A DNA stretch of 16,704 nt, from assembly GCF_001949145.1 (NCBI RefSeq), contig NW_019091375.1:302885-319588 (forward strand), given 5' to 3'. This document shows positions 1-7,100 of this stretch, one piece after another (the first letter of the stretch is position 1; the number at the start of each line of letters is the position of its first letter). Under the pieces are notes generated by a model. That model had not been told where the DNA came from. It saw only the letters and a program-made list of their open reading frames with translations, and made no database searches. This DNA comes from Acanthaster planci. Lineage: Eukaryota > Echinodermata > Asteroidea > Valvatida > Acanthasteridae. The position numbers were made by a program, and so were the translations under genes.

Positions 1-353
1 CCCCACCCTCATCCCCACCCTTAGCCTACCCTCCATCTGACCCCCCCATCTCTTTTTCCCCCCAAAATGCAAGCAACCAGAGATACTCGCTTCGAACACA
101 TAATGCCATCATGCTTTGTTTTATGTGCTTTCCTATGGGGGGTGTGATGGACTGCATCCTACCTCACTGCCGTAGGAAAGTGCACATATAAACAAAATGT
201 GATGTCACTGAATTATCGGCCTATTGACGGGTTTGAGACAACATTCATTGTCTCTGTTGTGAAGAGCATATTGAGTTAGTGTGTCAGACATTACAAGGGC
301 TTTGTCACTCTCAAACTGGTAAACTTTAGACTTTCATTGTCTATTCTTCACAG
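1..353. other. Non-coding stretch upstream of the first visible golgin exon
   Basis: It starts with a C-rich tract of CCACCC units (1-65). No open exon with good splice sites is visible. It is presumed to be the 3' part of a golgin intron, because the next exon starts in phase 1. Confidence 0.5.
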
Positions 354-459
354 CGATTTCAGCCTCCGCAGACAGTCTTCAGGCGATGTTTTCCAGGAAA
401 GTGATGAGCAACCAAAATCTGAGGCTGATGAAACGGTATCGCAACTCCAAGTTTCCATG
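354..459 (+). CDS. GCC1: GRIP golgin, first visible exon (linker before the coiled coil)
   Basis: The acceptor is TTCTTCACAG and the donor is ATG|GTAACA. Only one frame is open, giving 35 residues rich in Ser, Asp, Glu and Gln (DFSLRRQSSGDVFQES...). It enters in phase 1 and leaves in phase 0, matching the next exon. It is too short and low in complexity to identify alone; the call rests on splicing compatibility. Confidence 0.6.
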
Positions 460-2124
460 GTAACATGATTCATGTTTTTTCCCTTTGATTCAGCTCCAGA
501 TTTCAAGGTCTTTCAACAGGATACATGTTGCTTAACAAATACATCTGTGCTAAATAAGAATGCCTGCTGGGAACCAGTGACCAGTAACACACATAACATT
601 ACAGTTTGGTCGGTAACCTCGTTGGCTACTAAGGCATATTATTTCTCTTCTTATCACCTTGTTGACCTCTCGCAATCATATCATTTTAGAGTATTCTTGT
701 TGAGATGGGAAGTGTTAATATATGTGTTGAATGCTTGACAGAAAAAATAATAACAATGCAGTCCTCACTTGCCTGAACAAAAGTAGTTTCCCAGAGATGG
801 TCTTTCAGTTCATCAAACAACTTACAGTACCCTTGCAAAGAAAATTTCAGAATTCCCTTGGTAAAATTGAAGATATGCACATGTTGTACCATACGGTCTC
901 CACCTTTCTCCAAGAATGCAGCAGTGTAACATCTTTGCTCATTCTTGATGTCTTTTTTTCCAGGTTCAAAGCAACAACCCTTCCTTGCTCCACTTTGCCG
1001 AAGAGCGGGCACGGCGTGAGGTGGAACTCGCCAGCATCAAGAAACAGAAGCAGCAGCTAGAGGGTGCCCTTCGTCAGCTGCAGGAAAAGCATGCGATGGC
1101 AGCACAAATGCATGAGGAAGAACTGGATCAGTTGAGGGAGGAAGCTGAAAGATGGAAGAGAAACAGGTCAGGGGTCAAACCACAGGGTCAAGGGTTGTGT
1201 AGGTGATCAGTTTACGTTGAACCAAGAGGTCAGAGGTCAAAGCAAGTGCAATGGTTCAGCAGAGGTCAGGGACTGAACCAAGGTTCAGAGGTTCAACAAA
1301 GGGATCAGAGGTCAACCTATAGAGGTCAGTGTTAGTCTAAAGATGAAATATGGGTTAAAGGTTGAACATTGGGGTCAGGAGTCGAGCTAAAGGGTCAGGA
1401 GTTGAAGCAAGGGTCAGGGGACAACCAAGAGGTCAAGGAGTCAACTATTAAAGAGGTCAGGGTTGAAAGTTCCTCAAGACATAATGGTTGATATTTATTT
1501 TGCAGCGTTCGGATAGCAAACATTTGCATTCAAGACATCGTATCAACATTTACTGATGATTAGGCCTTGACATTCCATCAAGATCTTGCTGGATTTACTC
1601 CCATAAAACAAGAATAAAATAATTAAGCACAAAAATGCAGTTTCCCAAACTTCAGAAAATGTGTTGGTTTCTCACACTCTGTCAGAGCTGAGTGGACCTG
1701 CTTTTTGTGGTTTTATAAACCAACCTATTAACAATAGACGTTTTTTTCTTGAAGGTCGCGGGAAGGAACCAATTTGGAATATCTGAAGAACGTTGTGCTG
1801 TGCTACTTCCAGACAGAGAGTCATTCCAAGAGACAACAGATGTTTAACGCCATAGCAACCATACTTCAATTTACCAGAAAAGAGGTATGCTTCCTAAAAT
1901 ACAGGATATCAGCAAATATTTGTGTTTGATCAGATGATCCTAAAGCCGTTCTGTAAAAGTTAGCTCAGCTCCTGTGCTGCCCCTGAAAGGAAATCTTGTC
2001 TTTTGTCCTGCCCTAGTAAAGCTTTTCATATCGCATTTGAGAATTTGGATTTGTTTCTCTTAAACAGAAAGAGGGCGTCTTGAAGAAACAAGGAGCATCA
2101 TGGTGGGGCTACGGACAAACTTGA
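354..2124 (+). CDS. GCC1: C-terminal part of a GRIP-domain golgin, probably GCC1 (GCC88)-like; 5' end outside the window
   Basis: Four exons, 354..459, 964..1166, 1755..1884 and 2068..2124, join in frame (phases 0, 2, 0) to about 164 residues ending at TGA. Seen: an Asp/Ser/Glu-rich linker, then a charged heptad-like coiled coil, then a GRIP domain with the NLEYLKN core, then a short basic tail with a Trp-Trp pair. Known for the family: GRIP domains dimerise and bind ARL1-GTP to place long coiled-coil tethers on the trans-Golgi network, and the Tyr of the EYLKN motif (codon 1780-1782) is the key ARL1 contact. Inference: the tail ending in SWW and the GRIP wording fit GCC1 better than golgin-97 or golgin-245, but GCC2 is not excluded. 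The exon at 354 opens in phase 1, so more exons must lie upstream. It faces the convergent minus-strand RAD51AP1 gene. Confidence 0.72.
460..963 (+). other. Golgin intron (phase 0)
   Basis: GT...AG bounded, ending in a T-rich tract. I see no further gene, repeat or RNA structure in it; the open frames on both strands lack homology that I can recognise. Confidence 0.7.
964..1166 (+). CDS. GCC1: GRIP golgin, coiled-coil exon
   Basis: The acceptor is a T-rich tract ending TTTTTCCAG and the donor is AACAG|GTCAGG (phase 2). It encodes about 67 residues, starting near LLHFAEERARREVELA and running through Lys/Gln/Glu/Leu-rich heptads (QLEGALRQLQEK, EEELDQLREEAERW). This is a parallel coiled coil leading directly into the GRIP domain. 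The donor lies inside the AGGTCA repeat array that fills the start of the next intron. Confidence 0.75.
1165..1470 (+). repeat. AGGTCA/GGGTCA degenerate array at the start of a golgin intron
   Basis: About 13 exact GGTCA pentamers, plus variants (GGTTCA, GGATCA, AGTCAA), occur in about 300 bp. All are on the plus strand at irregular spacing of roughly 10-30 bp. It looks like a decayed minisatellite. It contains one perfect direct repeat of AGGTCA with a 1-bp spacer (1227-1232 and 1234-1239). The exon's own splice donor (AACAG|GTCAGG) is the first unit. Confidence 0.8.
1755..1884 (+). CDS. GCC1: GRIP golgin, GRIP-domain exon
   Basis: The acceptor is TTTTTTTCTTGAAG and the donor GAG|GTATGC. 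It encodes the core NLEYLKNVVLCYFQTESHS followed by KRQQMFNAIATILQFTRKE, which matches the three-helix GRIP pattern: EYLKN, a basic/polar linker, then a hydrophobic helix ending in a T-x-L-x-F motif. The invariant Tyr is present, so ARL1 binding should be intact. Confidence 0.85.
2068..2124 (+). CDS. GCC1: GRIP golgin, terminal exon and stop
   Basis: The acceptor is TCTCTTAAACAG. Nineteen codons, KEGVLKKQGASWWGYGQT plus TGA (2122-2124), in phase 0 with the GRIP exon. The Trp pair at 2101-2106 resembles the tail after the GRIP domain of GCC-type golgins. I see no AATAAA in the following 1.9 kb, so the poly(A) site was not placed. Confidence 0.7.
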   Translation, partial: KEGVLKKQGASWWGYGQT

Positions 2125-4030
2125 CCACACCAGTTTTAAAAATGTATATTTTTTTAAACCTTTTAATCTTAAAATGCGACACATTGTATACCAAATCTAT
2201 ATTGACAGTTTGGATAAATGAGGGCGCTGTTTAATGCATTAAGGATATGTACATAGCTAGTGGACATGTACATTAATGTGTAAGCCATGTCTGGCCTCTG
2301 TAGGCCATTCAAGTGGATAACATGAATTCTTTTGTGTCTTTGTCAGTCTTTGTTCTGTTACCTGGGCTGGTCAAAGGACTTGTGAAAGGGCTTGCGAGAG
2401 ACATTAGCAAAGTTTGTTGACATTGCTAATGATGCTAGTTTGTACCAAGCGACAAGGACAGAGTTGTTTGGAATGCACATGTTTTTGTCATGAAAATTTT
2501 GTTGCATCTTCATTTACTGGACACTTACAAACATGAAGGACTGTCTGGTGTCCACTCTAGCCTGACAGACAAAATCTATTGACGCCTGAGTATTTCAGCC
2601 AGGCCTGCTGCCTTGTAAAAAGAGCCCAGATTGTGCGGTGTTATGTAACTTTCTTTTGTTCACGAACCTGGCTCAGTGTACTGGTGACCTTTTTTCAATA
2701 GGGGCCAGATTAGCATGCAGCGGTGCTGTGTGGCTCATCGCTGCGGTGGTGGAGCACTTTTGTCCCCGGTGGTAATCCGCTCGCTCTAAATGCGCCAAAC
2801 CGTGCTATAGTGTTTCTAAACAAAGCTGGATTATCTCAACACTTGAGAGTGAAAAAAACGTTGGTAATGCCCATCAGCCTGGTCTTTTGTTCCGAGTACG
2901 GTCTTTTGTTACAAGACCCTGTTCCCTTTGTCGGAGTTCGGAGACCTCGGCCACGCATATAAAGCATACGTGTCCAGATCTGGAATCCCCAGCAGAAGTG
3001 GTCAATACTAGATTCCACTTCTAACAAGGCCAATCTTTGGTCCCTCCCTTCGTCATTGTCTTTATTCCTGAAATGAGGTTCCCGTTATAACAAGGTAATT
3101 TACCAAGTCCAAAGGGCCTCTTATTAACGATGTTAGACTGTATTTGGGTGAAACATGTTGCAAGTTCCTACTGATTTCCGTTGTCAAAGAATCTCACAAA
3201 GGCCTAGAACTTATAACTAGCTCTGGTGATTTGGGAGGCGTATTGTTAGTTTGGGTCATATATTTGATTTGTGCTTCTACATAATTGAACACTTTTTATG
3301 GTTTATTTTAATTCAGTCTGCTAAACTTACAATTTTGTTCGATGAGTAGTGGGGTATAGATTTGGACATTCAGAGTAGGGTTTCATTTCACAGTTTTAAT
3401 GATAATGGAGCTGAATTGTGAGAGTCAGACATTTTTTGAAATGCTCAGTATGGTACATCTTTTAAATCAAAGAGATTGTAGGCTTGTTAGACAAAATGCA
3501 AACAGGTGGGACAAAATAATTGAAGTTTGGGAAGGCCGCACCCAGATTGAAGACAACTGTGCTTAGCATAACAAGAATGCATCCACTAAAACTCCCCAAA
3601 ATGGTCATATCCAAGTTCTTTGTGGGTTCTTTATTTTAAAAATTCTTACGTTTAAAATTATAAGTGACCTGAAAATTACTTTTGGACGTCTAAGAGAAGA
3701 ACAGAAATCTACCCTTTTAGATAATTGTTCTTGTTTATGTGCAAATCATGTTAAATGGAAATGAGTCACACTGGTCAACTTGAGCTATACTTTAAAAAAG
3801 TAAGTGCTTTGTACAAAATTGATAAATATGAAGCTTACAAACAGTAAAACTTGGTCATACTACAAAAGAAAAGAACATCTGTTTCATTCCTTAGTTTTCT
3901 GGAAGATTGATCAAATTCCTTTTCATATACAAATTGAGAATTGTAGATGACACTTTTTAAGGTGCTTTGTAATCACTTTTCAAAGCAGGTTTTAAATGTA
4001 CACAAAAGTAGTTAGTCTCGGTACAAGCCG
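2125..4030. other. Intergenic gap / convergent 3' ends of the golgin and RAD51AP1 genes
   Basis: This AT-rich sequence must contain both 3' UTRs. There is no recognisable coding exon. A 79-codon open frame at 2723-2962 has no repeat, motif or splice support. The stretch 2700-2960 is more GC-rich than its surroundings and may be a decayed mobile fragment, but I could not identify it. Confidence 0.55.
3630..3635 (-). terminator. Candidate poly(A) signal of RAD51AP1
   Basis: TTTATT on the plus strand reads AATAAA on the minus strand, about 400 bases past the RAD51AP1 stop. A second AATAAA sits at 3302-3307 on the same strand. The choice between them cannot be made from sequence alone. Confidence 0.3.
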
Positions 4031-4152
4031 TTAATGCACCTTGGCATTCGGGTGTAGTGGCTTAATCCGAACGTTTCTAGAAAGACCAAGTCGTATTGGT
4101 TGACTCGGAGAGACTAACTTGACCCCTCCTAAAGGGTTGGATTCACTGGCAT
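4031..4152 (-). CDS. RAD51AP1: RAD51AP1 terminal exon (RAD51-interaction motif)
   Basis: The acceptor is TTTTTTTTTCATTGCAG. It encodes ASESNPLGGVKLVSPSQP, then IRLGLSRNVRIKPLHPNAK, then TAA (4033-4031). The RLGLSR-x-x-R-(I/V)-KPLHPNA block is nearly identical to the C terminus of vertebrate RAD51AP1, which binds RAD51. This is the strongest identity signal in the gene. Confidence 0.95.
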
Positions 4153-7100
4153 CTGCAATGAAAAAAAAATTAAAGATAAGAATTTTAAAAATTGCAATGA
4201 AAAACAACAAAGACAAAGATACCTACTTAACCAGTTGTGGGCATTTTATTTGGGCTGAAAATTTCCCTTTTCAAAAACAAAATAAAACAAAAAAAAAACA
4301 GTCAACTTTTGAGAATCAGCCTAATGCCACAACTACAGTTGGGATGACATCCTGCTTTGGGGATGTTCTGTGTGCATTTCACGGAATTTACATGTACATG
4401 GAATTGTAATTGGCCACCACACTGAACTGTTTTCCCTATTCAAAAAGGTGCCAACTTTTCTTCTCAGCTCTTGACTTAGCTACCATATTTTTGCATTCCT
4501 TTGTGAGACTTGTTTCCAAGGAAAGGGCTCATCGGGGTGGCTAGTTTGGAGCAGTTTGAGTAAGTATGAGAAATGTATCAGACGAATGCACTCAATGCAG
4601 TCACTAGTAAGCATTGGAGAAGGAAGCAATCAAATGTACTGAAAGTAACAAAAGAAAAAGCTACTGATTTTTGGAAACTGAGAAACCATTTTAATGTTTA
4701 TTTACTCACTGCTTGGTGAGGACCACCCGGGTTTTCTGACAACAGCCGTCGACTGTAGCACCCTCTGGTTGGTTGGTTGTGAGTTCTTATCTCTCGTAGT
4801 GGCTGGGGGCGTGAACCCTCTGATGTGGCCTGTTTTCTGTGGATGTTTAGCCAGGGGTGTGACTGGAGTCGATGGCTTGAGTACTGACGGCTTTGGTGTT
4901 GAATCTGATGTGAGCAACAAAATTGAAATCAAAAATTCTGAAAGAAAATTTCAGACTTGTTGACCTTACCTCCAAATCTTTACAACACACAAACAACATC
5001 CTAAAACATATTTTAATTCCAAAATTCAAAAATTCTTTATATCACAGCTCAGATGATAGCAGATATTTTTTCAAATTTAACATTTGAGTAAATCCCGTAA
5101 ATGAATTAAAATCAGATCTGTCATCAGTCAAGAGATTGAACATCTTTCTTATCTAAGTATTTGAACTTCATTAATGTTCCGTAGGTGGCCTGTAGTCTTA
5201 ATAACATACCTGTCCTTTTGGCAGCTTTTGTTGCTGGCTTGGATTTCTTGTCACCTGACGTCTTCTTTGTTCTGCCTACAGCATCACTCTTCTTGCCTCT
5301 CTCAGAGGATCTTGGACTCCTCCCTTTCGTTTTCGTTGTCTTACTCTTTGACGAGGCAAATTCTTCATAGTCACTGTCCGCATCATCAGCATCAAATTCA
5401 TCAGAACTGCTATCATCTCCACTCTCTAACATCAAACACAAATATCAAGCATGACTACTCAAATATTTTATGAATATTAATTGTTTCCAATGCTCCAATT
5501 TTAATTCGGTACCAAGCAAGGCTTCACATTGTTAGATTTTAATAACCACCTTGCTTATGCAGCTTACTTGCCTATAAAAATCTCAAACTTGGCTTATTCT
5601 ATTTTAAGTAGTTGACTAAGGAAATTTTTAGACCTCACATAGAATATTTTCAGATGATAAGTTTGTAGCGTTGCAGAAACCACCAAAGGGAAAATTGGGG
5701 ACACTTTTTCAAATGAGGGACTTTGTCATAAGTGTCTTCCAACAGCCACAGAATTCAATTTCTTGCCACTTTTCGTACCAGCTTTAAAATCCTCTTCGTC
5801 TTCGTCTCTCCCATCACTCTCCTCACTCATCATCTCCCGTTGCTTAGCAACGGCTGCCTTGGCAGCTTGCCTCTTCCTTCGTCCCGATACAACCTCATCC
5901 TCGTCCAAGGTCTCCACCAAAACAATCTCATCACAGGGATCTGGGGAGGAAGCGGCTGGCTTGGCTGGCCTGACACAGATGTTCTCTTTATCTTCTGAGG
6001 GGACATTTTTGGAAGAGCAGTCACCGTGGGTGGTTTTCTCTGTTGACCCTGATCACACAAGAAGCAAAAATTGTACAAAGTGGAACAATGACATCGATTC
6101 GGATTAGACATTGTTTAAACTATAATTCGATAAATCCTGAGTTTCGACTCAGGGAAAGACTAATGCAAATCTCTAAGGACAATTTTTTTAGAAATAAAAA
6201 TGAATGATGTGGCCCAAATATTTGTTGAATATTTGGAAACTTATGAATGAATCACTTCATGATTCTTTGCCAAAGTAAGTTGCTTCAGCTCATCTGAAAC
6301 GAAGAGACCAGCAATCACAAAGGAAACAATGGTAATTTACAATTTACATATTGTTTGTTTTTGCATGTGAGAATTAAGTGCCGCATGACCAAAATAAAAA
6401 CAGAAACATTTTGAAAACCCTTTGCCTACGGCCCACAGAACGACATATATGCATTACAGGAATGATGACATTTCTAGAGCAATATCTGGTTTGTAGGAAC
6501 ATGCAAACCAGACAAATGTGTGCTTTGAAATGAGAGATGTATGCCACCAATGCAGAGAATTGAACCAGTATGCATAAATATGTGCTCGATGGATGAATAA
6601 TAAATGGCATATTTTTAATAGGAAAGTTTCTTCTTTGGTCTGGGAAAAATGTGTGCGTACTTGTTTGTGCATGCTTGGAATGGGACACGCTTCGCTCATG
6701 CAACCAATTTCTATTGAAATGTACAGCTCCCAAGTGTGGGCTTAACAATTTGAAATCTTTGATGGCTTGGAAAAGAACATTCCTCAGTTTTTTCAATACC
6801 AGTGTGTATTTGGGCTTCCACGTTCTTGGTCTTGCCAGCTGTCTGTTTGTTTGTTGTTTGTTCCTTTGTCTGTTTGTCCTGAGATGGTTGAGATTCCTGC
6901 CTGGATAGCTCCATAGCTAACTGCATCTCGCGGTCAAATATCTTCTCATCCAGAGGAACCCTAGTAAAAAAAAGACAACAATTGGCATATGTAATGATGA
7001 TGTCACACTGTTTGTGTGCGCTCTGTTCTATGGAGCCATTGGGTGCCCACCGGTCCACTGAGTATCAAAGAAAAATACACATGTAAACAAAACATTGCGT

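Noticed and set aside
2723-2962. 79-codon plus-strand open frame in the golgin-RAD51AP1 gap
   Set aside because: No recognisable motif, no start context or splice support, and an overlapping open frame on the other strand. Length is within chance for non-coding DNA.
4281-4301. Poly(A)-like run, considered as a retroposon tail
   Set aside because: No element body or target duplication was found beside it. Simple A-rich intron sequence is enough to explain it.
5124-5473. Plus-strand open frames with Leu/Ser-rich, membrane-like translations at 5174-5473
   Set aside because: They are the antisense of the Asp/Ser/Lys-rich RAD51AP1 exon 6, which produces such hydrophobic shadows.
5726-5778. Longer RAD51AP1 exon 5 reading on to the stop at 5726
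   Set aside because: It would delete the conserved RAD51-binding C terminus. The GTACGA donor in phase 1 joins exon 6 and restores the vertebrate-like acidic sequence.
6374-6796. 140-codon minus-strand open frame inside RAD51AP1 intron 4
   Set aside because: Composition is that of AT-rich intron (Cys/His/Phe-rich, no domain), and the exon 4 to exon 5 junction is well supported without it.
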